In this document: piece by piece, positions 43,346 through 54,100 of the stretch
How positions within the stretch are numbered: the stretch's first letter is position 1
How the letters are laid out: every line of letters starts with the position of its first letter
Origin: Flavobacteriales bacterium
GTDB lineage: Bacteria; Bacteroidota; Bacteroidia; UBA10329
Length of the DNA stretch: 64,000 nt
Assembly: GCA_021739695.1 (NCBI GenBank)
Contig: JAIPBM010000027.1
Span: 1 to 64,000, forward strand
Direction of reading: 5' to 3'
Position numbers and translations under genes: made by a program
The notes under the pieces: model-generated
Databases searched by the model: none
Told to the model about the DNA's origin: nothing
What the model saw: the letters and a program-made list of their open reading frames with translations, nothing else

Positions 43346-44599
43346 CTAATCTAGCGCTACCTTTCGAGTAGCTTGTTCGTAGCCATCGGAAAGTTGTAAA
43401 AGGTATATTCCGTTGGATGCGTTCAGATCAAATGTCTTAGTGCTGTTTGATTGAATTGACTCCGTAAAAACCCTTCTTCCTGAAATGTCCAGTATACTAA
43501 CTGAAAGGGTTCTGTTCAACGGATTTCTAACCGTAAAGATTTTACCATTTTGAGCTGCCACAACTTCGTTTAACGCTGCCTGATTATCGATACCCAGTGC
43601 ATTTGTTGTCAATTGTAGCATGGTCGTGTCAGCATCGCAGTTTGAAAAAGCAATGTGCGTGACCGTAAACGTTTCGGTCGTTTGATACGCGTGGATTGGA
43701 TTTTCGTCAGTAGAGGTTTCACCATCACCGAAAGTCCAAAAATGGTCAGTAGCGTTTTCAGAATTGGCAACGAACTGAACTTCAAGTCCACTATTGAAGG
43801 CAAAATCTGCATTTGAAACCACGTCTTGATGACCGATGGACCAGTTGCTTAAGCTGTCAAGCACCATATCTGCCGCCAACTGCTGAAGCGTTTCAGCATC
43901 TGCCTGACCGATGGATGAATAATACGTGATGCCAACAGGAGATTGCCTGAAAATGGTGGCATAGAAGACGCACGCATTCAGATATGTTCCCCAAGCACTC
44001 GGATGACTTCCATCGCCCGAATAAAGTCCGTTCCAGAAGAAATTGTCTGCAACAGACATGGCATGCCATGCTGCACCACACGGTGCAACAGTGCCTCCAT
44101 TGTTCGCACCCATTTCCAAGTAGCTTTGACGAAGCCTGAAATTCATTCCTTCAAAAGTGCAAAGCGGAGGATAAAACGGACAGTTACTTTGATCACCGTC
44201 TTTTCTGCCCCAGGTCATGAAAAAAACGGGCTCTGTACAAGCATCATTCGATCGGATTGAATCGACCAGAATGGCTGCGTACGGATAACAGTCGGAAGCA
44301 ACTTGAGATGGCGGAAAAGAAGGAATCTGGCTTTGTTCCTGAAGTACGACAAAATCCCAATCTCTACTTGCAATTTTCGCCAACGATGTGGCATTGGTTG
44401 AATGACCTTGGAACGTGTAGCCACCCGGAGTGTTCGATTCGTGGTAAATGGTATCGCCACCTGCTAAGGCCAAATTGTACAGCGTTCCAGGAAGATCAGC
44501 AGTGAAAGTATAGCTGTTTCCCAAAAACAGGATGGAAGTAGTTTGCGAAAACGTTGAAAGACTCAGGAAGTATAATCCGATGAATAGCAGGTATTTCAT
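43346..44599 (-). CDS. Secreted SGNH-like/PKD-domain protein with T9SS tail
   Basis: A 417-residue secreted protein. After the signal peptide (LFIGLYFLSLSTFSQ), SILFLGNSYTF is a GxS-type opening of SGNH hydrolases and GDGSHPSAWGTYL gives a D-x-x-H block, so residues 20-235 may form an SGNH-like esterase domain. A PKD domain (FWTFGDGETSTDENPIHAY, about 280-320) and a T9SS-type C-terminal domain (from about 350) follow. The GDS/SGNH set of catalytic residues is only partly clear, so enzyme activity is uncertain. It is convergent with the coiled-coil gene, with four bases between their stops. Confidence 0.8.
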   Translation of the reverse strand: MKYLLFIGLYFLSLSTFSQTTSILFLGNSYTFTADLPGTLYNLALAGGDTIYHESNTPGGYTFQGHSTNATSLAKIASRDWDFVVLQEQSQIPSFPPSQVASDCYPYAAILVDSIRSNDACTEPVFFMTWGRKDGDQSNCPFYPPLCTFEGMNFRLRQSYLEMGANNGGTVAPCGAAWHAMSVADNFFWNGLYSGDGSHPSAWGTYLNACVFYATIFRQSPVGITYYSSIGQADAETLQQLAADMVLDSLSNWSIGHQDVVSNADFAFNSGLEVQFVANSENATDHFWTFGDGETSTDENPIHAYQTTETFTVTHIAFSNCDADTTMLQLTTNALGIDNQAALNEVVAAQNGKIFTVRNPLNRTLSVSILDISGRRVFTESIQSNSTKTFDLNASNGIYLLQLSDGYEQATRKVALD

Positions 44600-44637
44600 A
44601 TGCTCGTTTATTGGTTGAAAATGAAAGACGAGGTAGT

Positions 44638-45657
44638 TCAGAAATGGAGGCGTGCCTTAGGAGCTAATGAAAAATCAGCGAAATCAACGTTCAAGTATTT
44701 GAAGTAGCCGACAATTCCGATCATCGCTGCATTGTCTGTGCAGTATTCAAACTTGGGGATGTGCGCCTCAATTCCATGTTTTTCTGCAAGCTTCTCAAAG
44801 CTGCTTCGCAACTCACTGTTTGCAGAAACGCCCCCAGCTAGCGCAATATGTTTCACGTTGAACTGAAGGATCGCATCACTCAATTTCGACATCAGATAAC
44901 CGACAAGATGATGCTGATACGAGGCGCAGATGTCATTTAGGTTTTTCACGATGAAATCGGAATCGACTTTCATTTCGTGTTGTAAATGATAGAGAAATGA
45001 TGTTTTTATTCCACTGAAACTGAAGTCAAAGCCATCAATTTTGGGAGTGGAGTAGCTGAATCTGTTCGGGTTTCCGGTCTTTGCCAACTTGTCTATCATC
45101 GGTCCGCCAGGATAACCGAGATTGAGAATTTTCGCTGCCTTGTCGAATGCTTCGCCTGCTGCATCATCAATTGTTTTTCCAACGATGCTCATTTTCAATG
45201 GTTCTTCCACCAGCACAATTTGTGTGTGTCCACCGCTAACGGTTAAGCACAGAAATGGAAATTCAGGAGCATTTTTATCATTTTCCTTAATGAAGTGGGC
45301 GAGAATATGCGCTTGCATGTGATCAACGCCAATCAGCGGAATTCCCAGCGCGAGCGAAAAAGTTTTGGCAAACGAACCACCAACCAAGAGACTTCCCATC
45401 AACCCTGGGCCTTCAGTAAAGGCAATAGCGTTGAGTTCCTCTTTGGTTATTCCTGCTTTTTCAAGTGCTTGATGAACTACTGGAACAATATTTTTCTGAT
45501 GCTCGCGCGATGCCAGTTCGGGTACAACGCCTCCAAATTCTCGATGAACATCCTGATTAGCTACAATGTTGGAGAGCACTAGATTTCCCCTGAGAACGGC
45601 AGCAGAAGTATCATCGCAAGATGATTCGATGGCAAGTATGAGAGGAGAACTTAGCAC
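44638..45657 (-). CDS. tsaD: tRNA N6-adenosine threonylcarbamoyltransferase
   Basis: TsaD transfers the threonylcarbamoyl group to A37 of ANN-decoding tRNAs, an essential tRNA modification, with TsaB and TsaE. LILAIESSCDDTSAAV is the family N-terminus, HMQAHILAHF holds the metal-binding histidines, and SGGHTQIVLVE and the GGVSANSELR segment are further hallmarks. The reading frame could be extended to a TTG at 45687, but the GTG at 45657 gives an N-terminus of normal length and avoids overlapping the promoter element of the divergent gene. Length is then about 339 residues. Confidence 0.94.
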   Translation of the reverse strand: MLSSPLILAIESSCDDTSAAVLRGNLVLSNIVANQDVHREFGGVVPELASREHQKNIVPVVHQALEKAGITKEELNAIAFTEGPGLMGSLLVGGSFAKTFSLALGIPLIGVDHMQAHILAHFIKENDKNAPEFPFLCLTVSGGHTQIVLVEEPLKMSIVGKTIDDAAGEAFDKAAKILNLGYPGGPMIDKLAKTGNPNRFSYSTPKIDGFDFSFSGIKTSFLYHLQHEMKVDSDFIVKNLNDICASYQHHLVGYLMSKLSDAILQFNVKHIALAGGVSANSELRSSFEKLAEKHGIEAHIPKFEYCTDNAAMIGIVGYFKYLNVDFADFSLAPKARLHF

Positions 45658-45672
45658 GGCATTGTTATTGGT

Positions 45673-45680
45673 TACCTTTG
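45673..45680 (+). promoter_or_regulatory. -7 element before the tamB-like gene
   Basis: TACCTTTG matches TAnnTTTG and lies 22 bp before the ATG at 45703. It falls within the extended tsaD reading frame, which supports the shorter tsaD start. Confidence 0.5.
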
Positions 45681-45702
45681 TGGGCAAGGTTTTCAGCGCT
45701 CG

Positions 45703-48700
45703 ATGATTTTCAAAAGTATCAAAAAAGCTTTCGCATGGGGTTCAATTCTCATGTTGCTGCTCGTGCTTCTGTTTGGAGGCGGATACTTTGCGTTGCGTAG
45801 TCCAAAAGTACAGACGAGAATCACACAGTATATCGCTGAGTATTTGTCGGATGAATTGAAAACCACTGTTTCTGTTCAAGGTGTGGATATTGGGTTTTTC
45901 AATCGCATCATTCTGGAAGAGTTGTACGTGCAAGATCTGAAAGGCGACACCTTAGCTTACTTGGACAAACTTCATCTTGGCATCAATTCCATCAGTTTGG
46001 ATGGGAATGCCGTGCATTTGGGGCGCGTTCGGATTGACGACCTGAAGTTCTATCTCCACAAATATCAAGGAGACGAAAAACTGAATATCCAGTTTCTGCT
46101 CGATTATTTTGCGGCACCAAAGGATACCACCAAAGGAAAATCTTGGGATATCCGTTCGGATGAATTGGAGTTGCGAAATGCTTCTTTTCAGCTTCAGAAT
46201 CACTATGCTGTAGAAACCAAAATTGGTATCGATTACAAAGACCTGGATGTAAGACACATCAATTTACTGCTCACGTCCATTCGCATTGATGCAGATACCA
46301 TCTTCGGGAATATGGAGCACTTGAATTGCTATGAGAACCGTGGTTTTTTTCTCAAGAATCTGAAAGGAAATGCCAAGGTTAGTCCAGCAGAATTGAAGAT
46401 TGATGGACTCGTGATTCAAACAGCGACCAGCAATCTCGATCTCGACCTTCATTACACCTATAGCGGATGGGCGGACTATCTTACTTTTATTGATAGTGTC
46501 CGAATGGACTACACTATCAATTCGTCTCAGGTCAACTTTGTGGATGTAGCGTTTTTCGCGCCTGCGCTGAATGGATTGAAGGAAAAACTGGATATCTCTG
46601 GCCACATTTATGGCCCGGTTTCATCCTTAAATGCCCGTGATCTGAAGATTGCATACGGGAATGTCACTGCGCTTGAAGGTAACATTGACATGGACGGTTT
46701 GCCCAATTTCAAAGAAACTTTTCTGTATTTGGATCTGAAGCGTTTTTCCACACGCTACTCAGACCTTATTGCTATTCCCTTGCCACCGTTTGATAGTGGC
46801 AAAAGATTGCAACTGCCTAAAAACATTTCCAATTTGGGAAGAATGGATTTCAAGGGAAGTTTTACCGGTTTCGTCAATGACTTTGTGGCCTATGGGAAAT
46901 TGAACACGGACATAGGCCAGCTACAAACAGATATTCTGTTGAAGCAAGGAGAAACGGCAGACAAATTGGCCTACAGTGGAACGCTTAAATCGGTAGGTTT
47001 TGACCTCGGAAAGTTCTTTGAGACGGAAAAACTTGGGAGAGTGACTCTTGATGCAAGCGTTACTGGACACGGTTTGGCAAAAGAAGACATCAACGCCAAG
47101 TTGGTCGGCCACATCCAATCGGCTGAGCTGATCAGTTACGATTACAAGAACATTGAAGTGAACGGAACCTTTGCCAAGAGCAAATTTGAGGGCGATCTGA
47201 GTATTGTGGAAGATAATCTGGATCTCGTTTTTCAGGGAGCAATTGACCTGAGCCAGCAGCTTCCGCAGTTCGATTTTCACTCCGATATCAATAAGGCCAA
47301 TCTGTATGAACTGAATATTCTACGAACCCGCGAAAACGCCACGGTAAGTGGAGTTTTAGACGTCAATTTTATTGGTGATGACATCGATAACATACTTGGT
47401 AGTATCGAAATTGCCAACGCCACATATCAGCAGGAAGGCGATGAGAAGTATGCCATCAAGTCGTTTGCGCTAGATGTTTCGGAAGTAGGAGAGATCAAGA
47501 CCTTACAATTGAGGTCTGGCATTGTAGATGCCGATTTCAAAGGGAAATTCAGCTTTAGGAACATTCCAAAAGCGGTAAACAATCTGATGCGAAAGCACTT
47601 GCCAAGCTATGCTGGCGAGTTTGCGGTTTTGAAAGCCAACGAAGGTTTGGAATTCGATTTTAACATTGACCTGAACAATACCGAACTGCTCAGTTATTTC
47701 TTCGCCAAAGATCTTGTGATCAGTGATAGGTCAAATTTTGTTGGAAGTTATTCATCATCTAGAGACGAGGTGTTTTTGCGTGGAAGGCTAAACGAAGTAA
47801 GCTATAAGCAGATCGTGTTGGATAATGTGCAAATAGAGGCGGAAAATCCAGGGAAGGAATTCAGGTTGGGAGTTTATTCTGATAAGGTCAACTTAACGGA
47901 CAGTATTTATCTGGCCAGTTTTGAGGTTACCTCTTTCACCTTCAACGATAGTTTGGGACTTGTGGTGAAATGGGATAACAAGACCAAGATTGAGAATCAA
48001 GCATTCATTCAGGGAGTGGCATCTTTTCCTAAAAATGAGGAGGTTAGTTTTCATCTTGACGATTCTAAAATTACCGTTGCTGGTTTGGATTGGACCGTGC
48101 AACCAAACAATCTCTTAGAGATTGATACCACAAGTTTCACCTTCACCAATTTTCAGTTTTTCAATAAGCAACAATCCATTGGATTGAATGGAACGATTTC
48201 GAAAGATCCGAAGGCCAAACTCAATGTGAACCTGAAGGATTTTGATCTGGTAAATGTGAATATCGCCACGCAGCGTTCTGGTCTTAGACTTCAAGGTATG
48301 ATTTCGGGAAATGCACAGGTTTCGGGCATTTACAACGAATTGTTCCTCACCAATCAACTACAGGTTGATTCGTTGGTGCTGAATGAGGTGTTGATCGGAA
48401 GTGGCGAACTGAACAACACGTGGATTCCTGCAACGAGAAGCGTACAGGTTTTCGGCCTATTTCAGCGCAACGACATGACGAGCCTAAGTCTCGTGGGAGA
48501 ATTTCTTCCTGGAAATGATCGTAAGGAGAATTTTAACCTGAAGGCGATGGTTGATCAACTGCCGCTAAGTGTTTTCAATCCTTATATCAAAGTGGTATTA
48601 ACAGATGTGAAAGGAACAGCCAAGGCTGATCTGAGCTTGAAAGGAACCATTAAAGATCCACGTCTGGCTGGTTCGGTCATTTTGAAAGAAGCCGATATGA

Positions 48701-50142
48701 TGTTCACCTACCTGAATACACGTTTCAGAATATCAGATACCGTAGAAGTAAAACCAGATGGCTTCTACTTCAAAAATCTTGAATTGTTGGATGAACAGGA
48801 CAACGTTGGAAGTATCAACGGTTGGGTAAAGCACGATGCGTTCAAGAACTTCCGGTTCGATGCAAACCTTGCAGCAAACAATTTCTTGGCGCTTAACACC
48901 AATTCAGCCATGAATACGCTGTACTATGGCAAAGCCTATGGTACAGGATCGGTTCACTTTTTCGGTGACCCGAAAAACATGCAACTGGAAGTGGCCATGA
49001 AAACCGAGCGCGGCACGCGGTTTTTCATTCCGCTGTTTGGAGCTAAAAATGTCAATGAAAGTGACTTCATCACGTTTGTGAAACCCAAAGACGCAGAAGA
49101 TGTGATTGAAATTGAGAATGAATTCAAAGTCACTTTCAAGAATCTGACCTTGGATATGGACATAGAGGTAACCTCAGATGCTGAAGTACAATTGATCTTC
49201 GATCCACAAGTGGGCGATATCATTAAAGGTAGGGGAGATGGAAACATCATCATGACCTTGGACCGCTCAGGCAACTTCAAAATGTTCGGAGAATACTACA
49301 TCAAGAAAGGAGAATACCTCTTTACGTTGCAGAATATCGTCAACAAAAAATTCCTTATCCAGCAAGGAGGAACAATTAATTGGAGCGGAGATCCATATAG
49401 TGCTCTGGTCAATCTGAAAGCCATTTATGGCGTACGTACTGCCTTATATGATCTAATGTATCCTGACACGGCCAACGGCAATTATAAGAAGCGAATTCAG
49501 GTGGATTGTATTCTTAAAATGACGGATAATCTGCTTAGCCCGAACATAACATTCGATATTGACCTGCCGAATTCTGACGACAGGACAATGACCGATGTGA
49601 GGAACAAGATCGGTGTTGGCAATGATCAGGAAATGAACCGACAAGTGTTCGGACTATTGGTGCTGAATCGCTTTTTTCCAACAGAAACGCAGAATCAGGC
49701 GTTGCAGCAGGCAGGAGGATTTCTCTCGTCAAGTTCTGCCGAAATGATTTCCAATCAGCTCAGTAATTGGCTTTCCAAGATCAGCAACGATTTTGACGTG
49801 GGACTCAATTATAGACCGGGAAGTGATATTACTAGCGATGAGTTACAAGCATCGCTCAGCACGCAATTATTCAATAATCGCATTATTGTGGATGGAAACG
49901 TGGGTGTGGCCAACACGAAATCCAGTTCCAGTAATATTGTGGGTGATGTGAACATCGAATACAAGATAACAAGCGATGGGCGCTTTCGTGTGCGGGCATT
50001 CAACAAGAGCAATGACATCAATACGGTCATCAAATATGCACCATTCACACAGGGTGTCGGTCTTACATATCAGCGTGAGTTCGATCGTTTGGGCGACCTT
50101 TTTCGCAGAAGGAAGAAAGAGGACTACGATCCGGTAAACTGA
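45703..50142 (+). CDS. tamB: TamB/DUF490-family translocation and assembly module protein
   Basis: A 1479-residue inner-membrane-anchored periplasmic protein. A single helix (GSILMLLLVLLFGGGYFAL) near the N-terminus is followed by SPKVQTRITQYIAEYLS, which is AsmA-like, then a long beta-strand series. The C-terminal ~400 residues carry the TamB domain (DUF490), ending with SGDPYSALVNLKAIYGV, ITFDIDLPNSDDRT and the DVGLNYRPGSDITSDELQASLS block. TamB proteins bridge the periplasm and are linked to phospholipid transport and outer-membrane protein assembly. It is divergent from tsaD, with 45 bp between their chosen starts. Confidence 0.92.
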   Translation: MIFKSIKKAFAWGSILMLLLVLLFGGGYFALRSPKVQTRITQYIAEYLSDELKTTVSVQGVDIGFFNRIILEELYVQDLKGDTLAYLDKLHLGINSISLDGNAVHLGRVRIDDLKFYLHKYQGDEKLNIQFLLDYFAAPKDTTKGKSWDIRSDELELRNASFQLQNHYAVETKIGIDYKDLDVRHINLLLTSIRIDADTIFGNMEHLNCYENRGFFLKNLKGNAKVSPAELKIDGLVIQTATSNLDLDLHYTYSGWADYLTFIDSVRMDYTINSSQVNFVDVAFFAPALNGLKEKLDISGHIYGPVSSLNARDLKIAYGNVTALEGNIDMDGLPNFKETFLYLDLKRFSTRYSDLIAIPLPPFDSGKRLQLPKNISNLGRMDFKGSFTGFVNDFVAYGKLNTDIGQLQTDILLKQGETADKLAYSGTLKSVGFDLGKFFETEKLGRVTLDASVTGHGLAKEDINAKLVGHIQSAELISYDYKNIEVNGTFAKSKFEGDLSIVEDNLDLVFQGAIDLSQQLPQFDFHSDINKANLYELNILRTRENATVSGVLDVNFIGDDIDNILGSIEIANATYQQEGDEKYAIKSFALDVSEVGEIKTLQLRSGIVDADFKGKFSFRNIPKAVNNLMRKHLPSYAGEFAVLKANEGLEFDFNIDLNNTELLSYFFAKDLVISDRSNFVGSYSSSRDEVFLRGRLNEVSYKQIVLDNVQIEAENPGKEFRLGVYSDKVNLTDSIYLASFEVTSFTFNDSLGLVVKWDNKTKIENQAFIQGVASFPKNEEVSFHLDDSKITVAGLDWTVQPNNLLEIDTTSFTFTNFQFFNKQQSIGLNGTISKDPKAKLNVNLKDFDLVNVNIATQRSGLRLQGMISGNAQVSGIYNELFLTNQLQVDSLVLNEVLIGSGELNNTWIPATRSVQVFGLFQRNDMTSLSLVGEFLPGNDRKENFNLKAMVDQLPLSVFNPYIKVVLTDVKGTAKADLSLKGTIKDPRLAGSVILKEADMMFTYLNTRFRISDTVEVKPDGFYFKNLELLDEQDNVGSINGWVKHDAFKNFRFDANLAANNFLALNTNSAMNTLYYGKAYGTGSVHFFGDPKNMQLEVAMKTERGTRFFIPLFGAKNVNESDFITFVKPKDAEDVIEIENEFKVTFKNLTLDMDIEVTSDAEVQLIFDPQVGDIIKGRGDGNIIMTLDRSGNFKMFGEYYIKKGEYLFTLQNIVNKKFLIQQGGTINWSGDPYSALVNLKAIYGVRTALYDLMYPDTANGNYKKRIQVDCILKMTDNLLSPNITFDIDLPNSDDRTMTDVRNKIGVGNDQEMNRQVFGLLVLNRFFPTETQNQALQQAGGFLSSSSAEMISNQLSNWLSKISNDFDVGLNYRPGSDITSDELQASLSTQLFNNRIIVDGNVGVANTKSSSSNIVGDVNIEYKITSDGRFRVRAFNKSNDINTVIKYAPFTQGVGLTYQREFDRLGDLFRRRKKEDYDPVN

Positions 50143-50238
50143 CAAGATTCATGTCTTCGGATCACTTTTCTACCATAAGTAGCCGAATGATTATCGTAAA
50201 TTTCGGTTCATCAGGTTTCTATTCTAACACAAAGAGAA

Positions 50239-50673
50239 ATGAAGAATATTTTAGTTGCAGTGGATTTCAAAGAAGGCGAAAAGCGAGTTATTGATTCGGC
50301 TTTTCAATTGGCCAACGCTTTTGGTTCAAAATTGTGGTTAATGCATATCGCAGCGCCAGATCCCGATTTTGTGGGTTATGAAGTTGGTCCTCAATATATC
50401 CGAGATAGCCGAGCGGATGAACTGAGAAAAGAACATCGCGTGCTTCAGGAATACACAGAGGAGTTAAGAGTTAAAGGAGTGGTAGCAGAAGGTCTGTTGG
50501 TGCAAGGAGCCACGATTGAAATGATCATTGAAGAGTCTCAGAAATTGAATGCAGACCTCATCGTTGCTGGGCATCACAACAACGGGTTTTTTTACAACGC
50601 TTTTGTGGGAAGCGTCTCTGCCGACATCATCAAGAAATCGAAAATTCCAGTATTGATCGTCCCTTTGGATTGA
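50239..50673 (+). CDS. Universal stress protein (UspA family)
   Basis: A 144-residue UspA-fold protein. NILVAVDFKEGEKRVID is the typical N-terminal strand and the late block is GHHNNGFFYNAFVGSVSADI. The usual ATP-binding pattern Gx2Gx9GS is changed to Gx2N, so nucleotide binding may be altered. Such proteins help in stress and growth arrest. TAAATTTC at 50197-50204 is a one-mismatch -7 element, about 34 bp upstream. The gene stands alone and is convergent with the thioesterase gene. Confidence 0.87.
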   Translation: MKNILVAVDFKEGEKRVIDSAFQLANAFGSKLWLMHIAAPDPDFVGYEVGPQYIRDSRADELRKEHRVLQEYTEELRVKGVVAEGLLVQGATIEMIIEESQKLNADLIVAGHHNNGFFYNAFVGSVSADIIKKSKIPVLIVPLD

Positions 50674-50674
50674 A

Positions 50675-51121
50675 CTACTCTCCGAACTTGAGAAGACTAA
50701 AAGCACCGCGAGCAATGGCCACCGTGCCTTTTGTCTTTTGATACAGCTTCACATCAGCCTTAATGATGCGTTTACCAACTTTCAGAAGTTCTGCTTCGGC
50801 ATATAGGTCTTCCTTGATCGCTCCACTTAAGTAATCAATTCTCAGGTCAATTGTGTTCAGTTTGTCGCGTGCATCAGTAAGAACGGTGGAGGCAGCAATT
50901 CCTGCAGCAGAATCGGCAATGCTTGCAATGATGCCACCGTGCCAAAGGCCGTGAATGAAATCTCCGATGAACTCATCTTTGAAAGGCACGTGCACCTTTG
51001 CAAAGCCTTCCCTAATTTCCATGATCTCGAACCCGAAGATCTTATTGGCAGGCATATTCTGCTCAATGGCCATTTTGATAATGGCCCATTTCTGTTCTTC
51101 CGATTCGTAGGTAAGGCTCAT
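50675..51121 (-). CDS. PaaI-type hotdog thioesterase
   Basis: A 148-residue hotdog-fold protein. FIHGLWHGGIIASIADSAAGIA is the core helix region of PaaI/YigI-type thioesterases, which hydrolyse aryl- or acyl-CoA. The C-terminal half (LRIDYLSGA, VDLRIDYL-like) is typical as well. It is the last gene of the efflux operon: its ATG overlaps the RND permease stop as TAATG. Why an acyl-CoA thioesterase is coupled to an efflux pump is not evident. Confidence 0.88.
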   Translation of the reverse strand: MSLTYESEEQKWAIIKMAIEQNMPANKIFGFEIMEIREGFAKVHVPFKDEFIGDFIHGLWHGGIIASIADSAAGIAASTVLTDARDKLNTIDLRIDYLSGAIKEDLYAEAELLKVGKRIIKADVKLYQKTKGTVAIARGAFSLLKFGE

Positions 51122-54100
51122 TAGTCTTCTTGTCCAGGAATTACTGGCTTAGCGAAGTATATCACCACTTGCTCAACCAAAAGGTACATTACCGGAACAA
51201 TCACCAACGTCAGGAAGGTAGCGAAGGATAGACCATAAACAACAGTCCATGCCATTGGACCCCAGAATGCCACGTTATCTCCACCGAAATAGATCTGAGG
51301 GTCAAGTTCGCTTAAAAGCGTGTAGAAGTTAATATTCATACCCGTTGCAAGTGGGAGCAGACCCAAAACCGTTGTAATGGCCGTAAGCAATACTGGTCGC
51401 AAACGTGTTTTTCCACCTTCGATAATGCATTCTACCGCTTCATTCAATGGCAAAACACTTCCTTCTGGCATGCCTAATTCTTCGCGTTTTCTAGCGCGGG
51501 TCAGGTCGATGTAGTCGATGAGCACGATGGCGTTGTTTACCACAATTCCCGCCAGCGAAACGATTCCAATTCCAGTCATGATAACCGAAATGGTGTCGCC
51601 AAAGGCAATGATTCCCAAGAAAACACCGATGGTGCTGAAAGCGACAGAACCTACGATAATTGCTGGTTTAATTGCTGAGTTGAACTGAGATACGAGAATC
51701 AGCACGATCAATGCAATCGCGATCATAAAGGCTTTACCCAAGAAAGCAGCGGCTTTTTCCTGCTCTTCACTTTCTCCTGTAAAACGCAGTGCATAACCTT
51801 CAGGCATCGGATATTCTCCAAATTCCTCTTGTATCTGCGCATTGATGTTCGTGGCGTTGTATCCTTCGATCACGTTACTCCAAATGGTAATGGTTCTGTC
51901 TTGGTCTCTACGCTTAACAGCACCGTACGAACTAGTGAACGAGATATCTGCAACTGCTGAAATCGGCACTTGCTTGATCTTGCCAGTCGTCATATCGCGG
52001 AAGGTGATGCGCTGATTGAGCAACGAGCTCACATCATAGCGGTAGTTGTCTTGCAACTTCAGCATGATCGGATATTCATCCTCACCTTCTTTGTATTTGC
52101 TGATCTCCTTTCCGAAAAGTGCTGTTCTCAACGTTCCACCAATTTGAGCTGTGCTCAGTCCGAACATTCGAGCGCGTGCTCGGTCAACGTTCACCATGAT
52201 CTCAGGCTTGCCTGTTTCGAGGTCGAGTTTAAGACCTTCAACACCTGGAATGTTTTTGGCAGCAATCTCAGCTTTGAGTTTTTCAGCAGTTGCAATAAGC
52301 GTTTCAAATTCCTCACCGCTCACCTCAATATTGATCGGTTTTCCAGCTGGAGGACCTTCACGATTCTTTTGAATGTTCATGATGATACCAGCACGTTTGT
52401 TAAGGTTTTCGCTCAGTGCTTTCATCACATCAGAGGTCGAAATGCCTTCTCGTTCTTCAAACTCCTTGAATGAAATGGTGATCTTGGCTTTGTTCGGAGT
52501 TTCGCCTGCTGGCGGTCCGTCCATAGGGTCGTTAGAACCAGACCCGATATTGGTTACAACCGAATTGACACACACACGATATGGATCGATGATTTCTTGA
52601 ACTTCTGCTTCTACACCAAGAATGGTTTGATTCGTTTTTTCAATGTCCGTTCCTGGAGCAGCTTCCAAGAAAATGTTCACATATTTCGGGTCGTTTGCTG
52701 GGAAAAACTCAACATCCGGACTCATAACTCCTATCAATGCGATGGAAGCAAATAGGAGCACAATCGTGAAGACGAACAAAGCCATTGGTCTCCAGGCGCT
52801 CAGCGAGAAGCGCAAGGTTTTCAAATAGGCCTCTTCCAACCAAACGAGGAAACTGTTTTGGAACCACGTGGAAACAGGTCTCAAAATGTACGCGTTGATC
52901 ACTGTAAGAACCGCCAAAGTGGCAAAGATCGTTCCCATGCTGAACATGTCTCCAACGTAAAATAGAACGCTCAAAATTGCCTCAACCGCTACCGTGATGA
53001 TCAGCGATTTCAGATTGACACCTTTGTTTTCTTCACGCTTCATGAATAGCGCGGCTAAAACTGGGTTTACAACCAGACCAACGAAAAGGGAAGAACCAAG
53101 AACCACGATCAGCGTGATTGGAAGGAACTTCATGAACTCACCCATGATGCTGTCCCAGAATAGGAGAGGAGCAAAGGCTGCAAGCGTAGTTGCTGTTGAT
53201 GAAATGATCGGAACAGCAATCTCTCCAACTCCATATTTGGCAGCGTCTGTTTTTGACATGCCTTCGGAGTAAAGTCTGTAGATGTTCTCGATGGTCACGA
53301 TGCCGTTATCCACCAACATTCCTAAAGCAAGAATCAACGCAAAAAGTACCATCATATTGATGGTGATCCCCATGGATCCGAGGATCATGAAACTCATTAG
53401 CATGGAAAGTGGAATGGCAATTCCAACGAAAAGTGCATTTCGCAATCCGAGGAAGAAAAGCAATACGATTACTACTAGAATTACTCCAGAGTAGATGCTG
53501 TTCTCCAAGTTCAACAATTGTCCTCGAACCTGATTACTCTGGTCGTTTGTAATGGTGATCTTCAGATCAGAAGGAAAACGGTTGGCCTTTGCTTCTTCCA
53601 AAATGGCAAACACCTGATCGGTAGCGTTCAGCAGGTTTTCGCCCGATTTCTTCACGATATCCAACGACACAACTGGATTTCCGTCCAAACGAGCGTAGCT
53701 TTCACGCTCTTTATAGCCGTCTTCTACGGTAGCAATGTCGCGGAGGTAAATGATGTTTCCGAACTCAGCCTTCACAATGGTGTTGGCAATCTGGTCCATG
53801 TTGGTGTATTCGCCAGAAACACGGATTGTTCTGCGTGTTTGATCCATTAGGATGTCGCCACCAGAAACGCTCATGTTCTCATAACCGATGGCGCTTTCAA
53901 TATCGTTGAAACTCACTTCAACGGCTTCCATCTTATTCACATCCACATTGATGTTGATCTCACGCTCCAAGGCACCACGCAGGTCAACAGAAGAAACTTC
54001 CGCAATCACTTCCATTTTATCTTGAAGTAATTCTGCGTAATCTTTCAGGTCATCCACGCTGTAATCTCCCGAAAGGTTGATGTTCATGACGGGCATTTCC

